From IMG/VR virus record IMGVR_UViG_3300035126_000903, positions 62,001 through 126,000 of that record: DNA of 64,000 nucleotides. One strand, 5' to 3'. The position numbers were made by a program, and so were the translations under genes. Shown piece by piece: positions 42,232-50,949 of this stretch (its first letter is position 1; each line of letters starts with the position of its first letter). Source of the DNA: a virus. The notes under the pieces are model-generated. The model was given only the letters and a program-made list of their open reading frames with translations, searched no databases and was not told where the DNA came from.

Positions 42232-42860
42232 AGTGTATTATAATAATTATTTTGTCTTTCTTGTCTTTCAATTGTTTTGGGGTGAATTAAATAACACCCT
42301 TCAAATTGACCCTCCAAAGGTATTGCTGCATATGTAGTAAAACCATCCAATTTTTCATGAACCTTATTTATCCATTTAATAGTTGGTATGTTTTTATATA
42401 TTCTCCATTGGTAATCCGGCCAGTTTACCCATCCTTTAGTATTTAAATTCCACCCCCACCGTTGAATATGCTCTTCTGTCAGACCTTCAACCGTGTTTAC
42501 TCTTGGAACTAAATAAACTTCATTATTTGGATTACTTTCTAACAATTCAGGTAGAATTCCAATTAAGGTTTCTGATGGTAATTCATCTGCATCAATTTGG
42601 AAAATATAATCGCCGGTACATAAAGCGGTAAAATAGTTTTTATGGTCAGCAAAATCATCGTTAAAATCTCGCTCATACCACCCATACCAACCCAATAGTG
42701 AGTAACTACTAAGTATTTCTCTGACTTTGGATGTACCATTTTTACTATCAAAAAGAATTACGATTTCATCTTCTTTTCTCTTTTTTTCAAGTAAAAAACC
42801 AAGTAGTTTTTGAATTTCTACTTCTTCATCTTTGACTGTTATTGCGTAACTTATCTTCAT
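42228..42860 (-). CDS. glycosyltransferase family 2
   Basis: A 210-residue GT2 domain: ISYAITVKDEEVEIQKLLGF, DEIVILFDSKNGTSKVREIL, ERDFNDDFADHKNYFTALC, GDYIFQIDADELPSETLIG (DADE metal-binding). WRIYKNIPTIKWINKVHEKL with EGCYLIHPKTIERQERQN is typical of the LgtF/WaaE-like branch. Linked by ATGA overlap to the dehydratase gene and by 35 bases of overlap to the upstream gene. Confidence 0.88.
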   Translation of the reverse strand: MKISYAITVKDEEVEIQKLLGFLLEKKRKEDEIVILFDSKNGTSKVREILSSYSLLGWYGWYERDFNDDFADHKNYFTALCTGDYIFQIDADELPSETLIGILPELLESNPNNEVYLVPRVNTVEGLTEEHIQRWGWNLNTKGWVNWPDYQWRIYKNIPTIKWINKVHEKLDGFTTYAAIPLEGQFEGCYLIHPKTIERQERQNNYYNTL

Positions 42861-43344
42861 TTATTTTTAATTCTTGCGTTTTTTGGGTTGCGTCTCTTAC
42901 ATCCTTTGGTTCTACCATATCAACGGGTTTATACTTATAATTGAAAACCGTTACCGAGCGGATGTTTTTCCATAGAAATGTCCTATATCCTTCTTGTAAT
43001 AATTTGTTTTTAATTTTTGCGGTATAAACTCCTCGTGAATTTTCGTTAAATTGTAACTTCGCTAATTCTAATCTTTTAATCTTTTTGTTTTCTGATATTA
43101 CCTCCGGAAAATCTTTTGATAATCTTTCAAATATTTGTGGTCTTATATGATTTAAATCCAAACAATGAAAATACAACTTAAAATTTGGTTCTAAAACTAA
43201 TACCCAATAATAATTCAACTCACCATTAACCTTTTCATATTGAACCTTCGCAACCATTCCCCTCTGCAAATATGATTTTGCAAGAGGAGTAGCATCGCTC
43301 AATCTTTGAAGATGTTGGTTTATGAATATTTTATCCGTTGGCAT
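42826..43344 (-). CDS. conserved phage protein of unknown function, 172 aa
   Basis: A beta-rich N-terminal half: KSYLQRGMVAKVQYEKVNGE, YWVLVLEPNFKLYFHCLDLN; then a helical part and LLQEGYRTFLWKNIRSVTVF. The block GMVxxxxYxxxNG...YWVLVLxP...LxxLxL...YRTFLxxxIxSVxVFxY appears in many phages as an unassigned domain, probably an SH3-like or Tudor-like fold. It is not obviously a transferase despite sitting in the glycan cluster. Confidence 0.6.
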   Translation of the reverse strand: MPTDKIFINQHLQRLSDATPLAKSYLQRGMVAKVQYEKVNGELNYYWVLVLEPNFKLYFHCLDLNHIRPQIFERLSKDFPEVISENKKIKRLELAKLQFNENSRGVYTAKIKNKLLQEGYRTFLWKNIRSVTVFNYKYKPVDMVEPKDVRDATQKTQELKINEDKLRNNSQR

Positions 43345-44638
43345 CTACTTTTTTCAGTTTTGGTAATTCAATCTTTTTAAGTTTAGGTAATTGTAACTGA
43401 AGTTGTTGTGGAGCAGAGTCAGCTCCCCACTTATCCAAACATTCTAATAATTTTTTGGTCATCATATCAAATGTAAAATTATCTTTTGCATATTTACGAT
43501 TTTTTCTTGATAATTCCAAATATTTGTTATAGTTTTCATAAACAGCTTTCATATAAGCACCACCCTCACTATGATTTATATTAAACCATTGAGAACCTTT
43601 TATCAACCAATCATTTGCAGCGGAATGGTGTATTTCTCCCAACTCACCACCAACCAATTGATTAAAACCATTATCCAAAAAGTCCATATGACCACTCCAC
43701 TTTGATGCAATAATTGGTTTACCACTAATCATTGCTTCCAATAACGGCCTACCAAATCCTTCACCTTTTGTAAATGAAACATGGGCTTTAACTTTTGGAT
43801 GATTATACAATGAATTCATTTCTATATCTGATAAGTCTCCGCTCAAGATATAAATATTGGGTAATTTTGTTTCACCTACATTATTCCGTATTATATCAAT
43901 CCTCTTTTTTAATTCATGCGTATCTACATACGATGGCGCCATCATACTTGTTTTCAATATAAGTGCTGGTGGATTTTTCTTTCCCTTAAATGTTTGTAAA
44001 AATGTATGAACTAATCCTGCTACATTTTTTCTATCCTGCCCAAACTCACCTGGCAACCAATGCCCTACAAAGAGAAAACAAAACTCTTCGGGTATATTAC
44101 CCAATTCATCTTTTATTGATTGCTCCATTGGTAATTTATTATCATAAACATCCGTATCAAACCCTTCAAAAAGAACCTCCATAGGTTTTTCAAGTTTTAA
44201 CTCACCAACTTTTTGTCCTGTCTTTTCATTCTGCATATCATACTTTACTTGAAAAGTTGATTTGGCGTGTTCGGATGATACCAATGTCAAATTCATTCTA
44301 TTACATCCCTCAATAAATTGTGGAGATGACTGATTCGTTTCAATCCCCGCAGTAACACCTATGTTATAATTACCAACAGGCTGAAATTCATTGGGTATTG
44401 TTATTTGTATCCAAATATCAGGCTTTTGCTGCATTTGCCCTACTATCAACCTAGTAACTAAATCATCATCGGTTGGAGAGATTAAAGCATTTTGAGGTGT
44501 ATTACCCCACCTTTGTGGTAATATCTTCACATCCCACTCAGGCTTTGCTTTAATCAAACTCCTTACAAAATCTCTACTACGAGCACCATAACCACTTCGT
44601 GTTGCTATGGGGCAACTGACTACACATAACTTTTTCAT
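43331..44638 (-). CDS. GT4-type glycosyltransferase with C-terminal LPKLKKI repeats
   Basis: A 435-residue GT-B enzyme. N-terminal half: LCVVSCPIATRSGYGARSRD, IGVTAGIETNQSSPQFIEGC. C-terminal half: EEFCFLFVGHWLPGEFGQDR, VKAHVSFTKGEGFGRPLLEA and MISGKPIIASKWSGHMDFLD (E-x7-E donor-binding motif). The last 25 residues repeat LPKLKKI/V twice. The neighbouring GT4 enzyme starts with a related LPTLRKI, suggesting a shared docking motif. Overlaps neighbours by four and fourteen bases. Confidence 0.88.
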   Translation of the reverse strand: MKKLCVVSCPIATRSGYGARSRDFVRSLIKAKPEWDVKILPQRWGNTPQNALISPTDDDLVTRLIVGQMQQKPDIWIQITIPNEFQPVGNYNIGVTAGIETNQSSPQFIEGCNRMNLTLVSSEHAKSTFQVKYDMQNEKTGQKVGELKLEKPMEVLFEGFDTDVYDNKLPMEQSIKDELGNIPEEFCFLFVGHWLPGEFGQDRKNVAGLVHTFLQTFKGKKNPPALILKTSMMAPSYVDTHELKKRIDIIRNNVGETKLPNIYILSGDLSDIEMNSLYNHPKVKAHVSFTKGEGFGRPLLEAMISGKPIIASKWSGHMDFLDNGFNQLVGGELGEIHHSAANDWLIKGSQWFNINHSEGGAYMKAVYENYNKYLELSRKNRKYAKDNFTFDMMTKKLLECLDKWGADSAPQQLQLQLPKLKKIELPKLKKVDANG

Positions 44639-46056
44639 GCTTTTACTATTTCAAATTTTTTACGAGGTTTCCAATTTTGGAATACCACTTCCATACATTC
44701 TATAAATGTTTCACCCATTTTTTCGGCTGTCATATTACCATCACCCAATACAAATTGGCGAGCCGCCATACCTGCTTCAGCTCTTTCATCTGAAGGTGTT
44801 TCGTACCACTCTTTAATAGCGTTTCCAAAATCTTCATAATCACACCTATCATCAAATATGTAAGGTGTCATTGGTGAACCCTGCAGAGAACGATTAGAAG
44901 GCCATACAGGTTTTACCCACTTACCCCATTCTAACCCACTTATGTATTCTTCCTTAACATTATGTAAAGAACCCAATTCCAAGTAATCGTTTTCATCTAA
45001 AACCTTATCATTAAATTTGAACCCACATTGGTCTTGCAATCCACCAGTAACATTTACTACAATAGGTAATCCAGCTCGCATTCCCTCACAAGTTGCAAGT
45101 CCAAATCCTTCATTGGAAGTTAAATTTACAATTAAATCGCCTGAATTATAATATAAGTTTAATTCTTCGGTAGACATATTTGGTTGAGTAAATACATAAT
45201 TACCCCCATTAGAGCAATTTTTAATTACTTCAGGTATATCAGTTCCATTTTCATCCACAGGATTTGTATGTAAAAATAAACATACCTTATCACGCTTTTC
45301 TTTTGGTAATTGTTGAACAAAATGATTAAAAGCAAGGATTAAATCTCCTGGTTGCTTTCTACGAATATTTCTATTGTTCCATAAGACCACAAATTCCATT
45401 TTATCCAAACCATACTTTTTCTTAAATTCCACCAAATTCGGTTCATCTTTTGGTAGTGGTTTAAAATGCTCAGATACACCATGTGGAACATACCTAAATG
45501 TCCAATCAGGTAAATCCAAACCATACTTTTTTAGACATCTTTTGTTGATACCATATGTTTGTTTTGATATTGCCATCAACAAATCACAGCTGGCGTAAAA
45601 TGGTGCATTCCACATTGGGTCTGGTAAATCATCCCAAATATTGTAATAAAAAATAGGAATAACTTGCCTAATTTCATGCTCCATTTGATACAACCAAACC
45701 CAATATCTTGGGTCAGTAAAGTGTAGAATAGCATCAGGTCTTTCAATATTAATTAATTGACGAACAATATCAGGATTTCCATACCCATTTGTGCAATAAA
45801 TTTTAAGTGATGCGTCCTCTACCCCAGTTTCTTTTTGAGCATCCTGTGATATATCCAAAATCTTTCCATTATCAGGATGATTTAGGGCTGCTCCTAATTG
45901 AACCCAATCGTATTTATGAAGTGTTTTTAAAACGAATTCTTTGGATTGTGTTGCTATACCACTATGTAATCTTAAATCATCTGAAAGAAGTAATATCTTC
46001 TTTTTCTTTGGTTTGTTAGGGTCTATTTTCCTAAGCGTTGGTAATTTTAATTCCAT
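44635..46056 (-). CDS. GT4-type glycosyltransferase with N-terminal LPTLRKI motif
   Basis: I chose the ATG at 46054-46056; a longer frame from 46104 would overlap the upstream stop. The product has 473 residues. It begins MELKLPTLRKIDPNKPKKKK, then KILLLSDDLRLHSGIATQSK, YVPHGVSEHFKPLPKDEP, FVVLWNNRNIRRKQPGDLIL and SNEGFGLATCEGMRAGLPIV (E-x7-E). A glycan donor other than simple hexoses is possible. The 37-base gap upstream is AT-rich and may hold a promoter, but I could not place the boxes with confidence. Confidence 0.88.
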   Translation of the reverse strand: MELKLPTLRKIDPNKPKKKKILLLSDDLRLHSGIATQSKEFVLKTLHKYDWVQLGAALNHPDNGKILDISQDAQKETGVEDASLKIYCTNGYGNPDIVRQLINIERPDAILHFTDPRYWVWLYQMEHEIRQVIPIFYYNIWDDLPDPMWNAPFYASCDLLMAISKQTYGINKRCLKKYGLDLPDWTFRYVPHGVSEHFKPLPKDEPNLVEFKKKYGLDKMEFVVLWNNRNIRRKQPGDLILAFNHFVQQLPKEKRDKVCLFLHTNPVDENGTDIPEVIKNCSNGGNYVFTQPNMSTEELNLYYNSGDLIVNLTSNEGFGLATCEGMRAGLPIVVNVTGGLQDQCGFKFNDKVLDENDYLELGSLHNVKEEYISGLEWGKWVKPVWPSNRSLQGSPMTPYIFDDRCDYEDFGNAIKEWYETPSDERAEAGMAARQFVLGDGNMTAEKMGETFIECMEVVFQNWKPRKKFEIVKA

Positions 46057-46093
46057 ATTTTTTTCGTAACTAACTTTATAATAAATACAATTT

Positions 46094-46492
46094 CTACCCA
46101 ACAAAAGTTGCTTTTGAGCCGGATATTTTCAACATTTTTTTAAAATGGTTTAATTCCATATGGGAAATTTCACCAAAGTAAATTATCTTATCACTATTCT
46201 TCGCAATCAATTCATATTGGTGTAATTTTTGGGTTGGATGATAGGGTTTATCATAATAAGATTCGTTCATCCCACTATAGAGGTTCATTGGAGTGGATGC
46301 GGAATTATATTCAATATACTTAACACCCATCTCCAATGCCCACTTTTTAACCCACTTTTCAACGCCATTTTGATTACCCCTCGTAATCAATATTAAATCA
46401 TCACCATATGTATTTTTCAACTTAAAAACCAAATCTTTTATTTCCATTCGGTTTTCATACCTATCGCTACCTACCAATGAAATCCTGACCAT
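46094..46492 (-). CDS. SLOG-domain protein (YspA-like)
   Basis: Beginning at the ATG at 46490-46492 the product is about 132 residues. VRISLVGSDRYENRMEIKDL, LILITRGNQNGVEKWVKKWA and KYIEYNSASTPMNLYSGM match the YspA-type SLOG (DprA/LOG-like) nucleotide-binding fold. SLOG domains sense or process nucleotide-derived ligands. The start overlaps the PD-(D/E)XK gene; a longer frame to 46546 lies inside that gene. Biological role unknown. Confidence 0.72.
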   Translation of the reverse strand: MVRISLVGSDRYENRMEIKDLVFKLKNTYGDDLILITRGNQNGVEKWVKKWALEMGVKYIEYNSASTPMNLYSGMNESYYDKPYHPTQKLHQYELIAKNSDKIIYFGEISHMELNHFKKMLKISGSKATFVG

Positions 46493-47510
46493 ATCTTTTC
46501 TCTTGTAAAATCTTGGTTTTTGAACCATGTTTTTTCTCATATACATCTAATAAAAAATCAGTTTTAATTCTTTCTTTTTTAGAACACAAATCGTTTCTAT
46601 CCTTAAAAGGACAAAACTTACATTGTTTACTATTATAACCTGCGGTTGCTGGAAACTCACCATCCTGTTTAAAACTACCATCGGTATTAAAAACTTCTTT
46701 TACAAAGTTTTCAAAAACACCTACTGTCTTTTTAAGGGTTCTACCACCATTTGCTGGTGAAAAGTTTTGTAACCTACTAACACCATACATTATTGCCTCA
46801 TTCAACTTTCTTTTTAATATCAAATACTTTACATCAATCTTTTTTTGGTCAATCTCAAATTGCTTCGAAAAGTAATGCTTGTATAGGATAAGTTGTGCAA
46901 TTTTAGTATCATCTGCTTTTTGATAACTGTTCCAACCATTGGTGGAAGTTTTAATATCCAATATTAAAATATCACCAGTGTTAATATCCTCAAAAACGAG
47001 GTCTAAATAACCTACAATTTTTAGGTTTTCATAACCTTCTAATATAGGTTGGTATATTTTAGTTTCAATACCAAATAGCTTCCACTTCCTGGTAGAAAAA
47101 AGTTCAACTCTATTCTTTTTTAATTCATTTAATATTTCAACCCCATCTAAATAAAACTCATTCATTTGGGATTTTGTAATCCATTCCTTTAAATCATCCC
47201 GCTTTTCTGATAAAGATTTATACTCCTTTGCCATAGTATCCCTAAGTAAAGTAGATAAATCCATTTCATCGGATTCTAATGGTGATTTTGTAAAAAGAGT
47301 TTTTAACCATTCTTGAATAGTTTCATGCATACTTGTCCCAAAAAGGAGGTGTATGGATGGTTCATCTTCTTTATGACCATCCATATATGTAAGTTTCCAT
47401 TTCTTTGGGCAATTTGCCCACATAGTAAATTGAGAATATGAAACCTTTACATCACCCGCACTTTCAGGCAAAGTAGTGAAATCAAGTATGCTATTAAACT
47501 CCTTTTTCAT
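46467..47510 (-). CDS. PD-(D/E)XK nuclease, RecB/Cas4-like, with cysteine cluster
   Basis: A 347-residue nuclease: KVSYSQFTMWANCPKKWKLT at the start, LLFGTSMHETIQEWLKTLF (helix with H), LKIVGYLDLVFEDINTGDIL and ILDIKTSTNGWNSY (D...DxK active site), QLILYKHYFSKQF (QxxxY). The C-terminal CKFCPFKDRNDLCSKK together with the N-terminal Cys (ANCPKKW) is the arrangement of the 4Fe-4S cluster in Cas4/AddB nucleases. T4-like phages often carry such a gene in the replication region. It probably works in recombination or end processing. Confidence 0.87.
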   Translation of the reverse strand: MKKEFNSILDFTTLPESAGDVKVSYSQFTMWANCPKKWKLTYMDGHKEDEPSIHLLFGTSMHETIQEWLKTLFTKSPLESDEMDLSTLLRDTMAKEYKSLSEKRDDLKEWITKSQMNEFYLDGVEILNELKKNRVELFSTRKWKLFGIETKIYQPILEGYENLKIVGYLDLVFEDINTGDILILDIKTSTNGWNSYQKADDTKIAQLILYKHYFSKQFEIDQKKIDVKYLILKRKLNEAIMYGVSRLQNFSPANGGRTLKKTVGVFENFVKEVFNTDGSFKQDGEFPATAGYNSKQCKFCPFKDRNDLCSKKERIKTDFLLDVYEKKHGSKTKILQEKRYGQDFIGR

Positions 47511-47760
47511 AATCCATTAAAAATGCTGGGAATGATTCTTTTCCATTCAAGCCCATAATGTTAAACTCAAAGTAATCATATGCCTCATCAAAAGTCATTC
47601 CACTTTCCCTAAGTTTTGATAAAATACACGTGATAGAGTATAGTATTTTTGGTTCGGCTTCGGCTTGAATAACTTTACCTAATATACATTCATCAAACCC
47701 ATCCAGCATTACCATACCTTCATATATATCATCCAATATACTATTTACCCCATTTTCCAT
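47494..47760 (-). CDS. hypothetical acidic protein, 88 aa
   Basis: An acidic helical protein: VNSILDDIYEGMVMLDGFDE, ILYSITCILSKLRESGMTFD, EAYDYFEFNIMGLNGKESFP. It overlaps both neighbours (by 20 and 17 bases), which are a nuclease and a DUF1599 protein. Function unknown. Confidence 0.6.
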   Translation of the reverse strand: MENGVNSILDDIYEGMVMLDGFDECILGKVIQAEAEPKILYSITCILSKLRESGMTFDEAYDYFEFNIMGLNGKESFPAFLMDYEKGV

Positions 47761-48091
47761 TTTGTACCATTTGAGCGATTATACCATATACTGAAAGGTC
47801 TTGGAATGTATCTTGCACAGATTCACCAACTTCATCGGGATGACCCAATACTACTAATTGTTTTAAACGATTAATCTTATCGTTCATCCTAAACCATAAT
47901 CCGGTGAGTGATAATTTTATATCATCCGGCGTTTGAAGTTGAGTTCCAACCGAAATATTTCCTGGCCCATAATTCCTCTGCTTTTTACAGAAGGTTTCAT
48001 ATTGTTCCCACATAATTCGTTTGTATTCATCCATCATTTCAGGATAAACTCTTTCACAATACTCTGTTGCTGTTTCTTGGTTATTTTTCAT
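47741..48091 (-). CDS. DUF1599 (Nmad1-like) protein
   Basis: The 116-residue product follows DUF1599: CKKQRNYGPGNISVGTQLQT, IKLSLTGLWFRMNDKINRLK, then EVGESVQDTFQDLSVYGIIA and QMVQNGKWGK. The domain has been linked to nucleotide modification and to MazG-like nucleotide metabolism, but its reaction is not established. It fits a phage altering nucleotide or DNA chemistry, as do the Mom-like genes at 58-60 kb. Confidence 0.82.
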   Translation of the reverse strand: MKNNQETATEYCERVYPEMMDEYKRIMWEQYETFCKKQRNYGPGNISVGTQLQTPDDIKLSLTGLWFRMNDKINRLKQLVVLGHPDEVGESVQDTFQDLSVYGIIAQMVQNGKWGK

Positions 48092-48554
48092 CTTTATACA
48101 TTTTATCTATTTCGGAATCTTTTACTCCATATTTTTTTATAATTGTTCTAATCTCCGCCTCTGTCAGCATCTCACAATACTCTTCGGCTTCTCTCGTTGA
48201 TATCTCATAGTATTTACAAATATACGAAATAATTTCATCAGAAACAAAGTTTTTTCCGGTTTTTTTAATATATTTGTCAAAAGTTTTTTTCTTTGGTAAA
48301 AAATCAAAATACACCTTATAAACACTTCGGGCATCTAAATAACCATTAGTATATTGTTGAACTTCATTGATTAACTCAACAAATTCCATATTCATACTCA
48401 ACCAACGATTAGCCAAATAGATATTAAATGATTTTTTATCAGCCTCTGAAAGAGTTTCCCATTTTGTTTTGTTCTCCTTCAAACCCGATAAATGTTCAAA
48501 AAGGGTTTTGGTTTTTATTACCCCACCCGAATCATTGCTTTTTTTCTTCGGCAT
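48081..48554 (-). CDS. clamp-loader small subunit (T4 gp62-like)
   Basis: Starting at the ATG at 48552-48554 (MPKKKSNDSGG), the product is 157 residues and helical. LFEHLSGLKENKTKWETLSE, ADKKSFNIYLANRWLSMNME, FVELINEVQQYTNGYLDARS and VYFDFLPKKKTFDKYIKK follow the pattern of gp62 subunits of T4-like phages. The gene lies two genes downstream of the gp44-like ATPase, as expected for a clamp-loader operon. It overlaps the zinc-ribbon gene by 23 bases. Confidence 0.78.
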   Translation of the reverse strand: MPKKKSNDSGGVIKTKTLFEHLSGLKENKTKWETLSEADKKSFNIYLANRWLSMNMEFVELINEVQQYTNGYLDARSVYKVYFDFLPKKKTFDKYIKKTGKNFVSDEIISYICKYYEISTREAEEYCEMLTEAEIRTIIKKYGVKDSEIDKMYKDEK

Positions 48555-48816
48555 CGTTAAATAAACCTTTTGGTACAAACTTTGGATGAACAGTCCCACA
48601 CTCACTACAAATAACCACAGGTATTGGAATCATAGATGCCTGTCCCGTTGGAGATTGAATCGCTGGTAGTTCTTTGAACATCATTCTCTCCTCAAAAAAT
48701 ATACCATTACAATTTGGACAACTAACTGTTTGTAGTTTTGTTGGGTCTACATTAAACCCAATTTGTTCGTTCTTTTGTTTAGGGTTACTTCCCTTAAAAT
48801 CTACTATTTTTGCCAT
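48532..48816 (-). CDS. zinc-ribbon protein, 94 aa
   Basis: Four cysteines in two pairs, TVSCPNCNGIFFEERMMF and VVICSECGTVHPKFVPKG, form a zinc ribbon, preceded by a basic tail with KGSNPKQKNEQIGF. It lies between the two clamp-loader genes (seven bases after gp44-like). It may be a replication accessory or a late-transcription cofactor, as clamp-linked factors are in T4; that is a guess from position. Confidence 0.72.
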   Translation of the reverse strand: MAKIVDFKGSNPKQKNEQIGFNVDPTKLQTVSCPNCNGIFFEERMMFKELPAIQSPTGQASMIPIPVVICSECGTVHPKFVPKGLFNDAEEKKQ

Positions 48817-48822
48817 TTTTTT

Positions 48823-49734
48823 TTACATTAAAATATTTACAAACATTGCCATTACATTTATTTCTTTATCCACAACCAAAGAATCTTTGTATTGTGCTTC
48901 CGCAATATTAACTATGGTCACACCAACTTTATTTCCAGCATACTCATCAACCCTTTCATACAACATAGAATATAATTTAGTGTAATCCCTTATTCGAGAA
49001 TCAGCCAATATTTGACGGATTGCATTGAATTTCGTTTTAGTATCAGAACCACTTTTTAGTATATCTATAATTTTTTCAGCATAGGTCAATTCAATAGTAG
49101 ATTGTTTATCAATAACTAATTTACCATTTATGATTTGCCTTTGTGCTGAATTTATTACCCTGCGAATATCGGGATAACCACTATTAACAATTGGCGCCAA
49201 ATCCTGCATTTCGAATTGGATACCCTCATTTACTAAAATATCATTCAACCTTTTAGCAACTTCTTTTTTAGATGGTGGTATAATTTCAAATAATTGACAC
49301 CTACTTTGAATTGGTGGTAAAATTTTTTCAGGATGATTACAAGTCAATATAAATCTCGTACTCTTACTGAATGTTTCCATAAGATTACGAAGTGCTGCCT
49401 GAGTAAATGATGTTAAGTAATCAGCCTCATCTAATATTACTATTTTCCAAGTTTTAAACCCAACCGATGCAGCAAATCCTCTGATTTTATCTCTCAATGT
49501 ATCAATACCCCTTTCATCGGAAGCATTGATATACATATAATCACAATCAATACCATGCACTATAATTTTAGCAAGTGTTGTCTTACCTGTTCCAGCAGCA
49601 CCATGCAATAGTAAGTGCGGAACATCATTATTTTCAATGTATATTTTTATTTTTTCTAAAATATATTCATTTCCAATATATCCTTCAAGACTCCCCGGTC
49701 TAAATTTCTCCACCCACAAACTATTTTCGTTCAT
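48823..49734 (-). CDS. clamp-loader large subunit (T4 gp44-like AAA+ ATPase)
   Basis: A 303-residue AAA+ protein: EKFRPGSLEGYIGNEYILEK, Walker A HGAAGTGKTTLAKIIVHG, Walker B WKIVILDEADYLTSFTQAAL, sensor 1 STRFILTCNHPEKILPPIQS and the SRC arginine-finger motif (QSRCQLFEI). YPDIRRVINSAQRQIING is the sensor 2 region. This is the RFC-small/gp44 family that opens the sliding clamp. Upstream gene overlaps by four bases. Confidence 0.94.
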   Translation of the reverse strand: MNENSLWVEKFRPGSLEGYIGNEYILEKIKIYIENNDVPHLLLHGAAGTGKTTLAKIIVHGIDCDYMYINASDERGIDTLRDKIRGFAASVGFKTWKIVILDEADYLTSFTQAALRNLMETFSKSTRFILTCNHPEKILPPIQSRCQLFEIIPPSKKEVAKRLNDILVNEGIQFEMQDLAPIVNSGYPDIRRVINSAQRQIINGKLVIDKQSTIELTYAEKIIDILKSGSDTKTKFNAIRQILADSRIRDYTKLYSMLYERVDEYAGNKVGVTIVNIAEAQYKDSLVVDKEINVMAMFVNILM

Positions 49735-50948
49735 CTTCCTACTTCTTTTAAATATTTTTCTTTCGATTGTTCCCAGCTCATTCCTATAATATCAACATAA
49801 AATAAACTTTCAGGTTTAATTCTCCCTTCATCAAACAAGGTGGTGTATCTACGAATTGCTTTGGGTTTCCACCAATTTATCGTATATTCATCACCCTTAA
49901 CAAACTTATCTTTCATAACCAATTCTTCTTCACTTATCTTTCCCTGAAGAAATTCGTTACCATTCTCATAGAATGGCGCAAGATACACCCCTCGTTTGAA
50001 TCCGTGATCGTAAGTATCGGATTTAATACCAAGCTCTTTGTAAATTTGGTGTATGATTTTTTGTTTTATCCCACTAACAGGCCCGTTTCTTTCGTAACCC
50101 ATATTCGCACCATTTCTCTCCCTCTCTTCCGTTATTTCCCTCTTATACCAATCTGAATGGTTTTCTTTTAACCATTGATGCCACGGGTCATACACACTAT
50201 CATCAGGCTTAATACTAATCTTACCCTTACTTTCCCCCAAAGTTTTAAAATGAGGTATTCCATTATATTGAGAGTGAATTCCATACAATGAAGTCGTTCC
50301 TAATGCTATCAATACATTATCATACTTCTTTTTCCAATAATTTCTAACAATTGGCGATGTAGCAAGTGCGGCAATTAATTTACCACCTAAAAAGTTATAA
50401 CCAAATGGTTGTGTAGAAACAATCGTAGTTGCGATACTCGTATTGTTTAACTTCCCTTCTTTAAACTTATTATCCTTACTCCACCCAATGTAGGCATCTC
50501 TTACACCCAAAGATGTAATATCAGAACCTAATGAAATTTGCCCTAAAATCTTTCCACTAACCTTATCCTTTACATAAATCTTTACATTTCGACCAGGATT
50601 AGCAACAAACTCCATCGTATGGATTAGTTTTCGGATTTCTGTCCAACGAGTGGATTCCTTCGCATTATCATCAACAATTTCTACATAAGGTTCTAATGCC
50701 CCTATCTCCGAAATGGTCAATTCTTTATTGTAAATATCCGTAGGAAACCACAGTGATTCATAGTGAAGAGCGATATTTGCTTTTTTGGGCATGGTGTTTT
50801 TTAGGTCACCATTCCATTCTTGCCACTTTTTGTAAAGTGTCTGCTCTTCTACTGACATTGATGATAGATAGTTCAAATTATCAATGAACTTCTTTTTTTC
50901 AACATCATAGTTGAATTCAGGTTTCGTTGGTTCAGTATCCCAAAACAT
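49731..50948 (-). CDS. DUF4338 (DruA-like) protein
   Basis: A 405-residue protein. The core GKILGQISLGSDITSLGVRD, YIGWSKDNKFKEGKLNNTSI, ATTIVSTQPFGYNFLGGKLI and TTSLYGIHSQYNGIPHFKTL matches the DUF4338 domain of DruA from Druantia anti-phage systems and of related phage proteins. The N-terminal 100 residues and C-terminal 120 residues are extra. No other Druantia component is in the window. It lies between sliding clamp and clamp loader, so it is expressed with replication proteins. DNA-directed modification or counter-defence is possible; no reaction is known to me. Confidence 0.82.
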   Translation of the reverse strand: MFWDTEPTKPEFNYDVEKKKFIDNLNYLSSMSVEEQTLYKKWQEWNGDLKNTMPKKANIALHYESLWFPTDIYNKELTISEIGALEPYVEIVDDNAKESTRWTEIRKLIHTMEFVANPGRNVKIYVKDKVSGKILGQISLGSDITSLGVRDAYIGWSKDNKFKEGKLNNTSIATTIVSTQPFGYNFLGGKLIAALATSPIVRNYWKKKYDNVLIALGTTSLYGIHSQYNGIPHFKTLGESKGKISIKPDDSVYDPWHQWLKENHSDWYKREITEERERNGANMGYERNGPVSGIKQKIIHQIYKELGIKSDTYDHGFKRGVYLAPFYENGNEFLQGKISEEELVMKDKFVKGDEYTINWWKPKAIRRYTTLFDEGRIKPESLFYVDIIGMSWEQSKEKYLKEVGR

Positions 50949-50949
50949 A

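Noticed and set aside
48200-48235. Promoter-like CGTATATTTG with upstream TTTGTTTC inside the clamp-loader small-subunit gene
   Set aside because: The -7 box is a good match but the -33 box lacks TTGG, and the bases encode a plausible protein segment. Not listed as a feature; transcription-start mapping would settle it.
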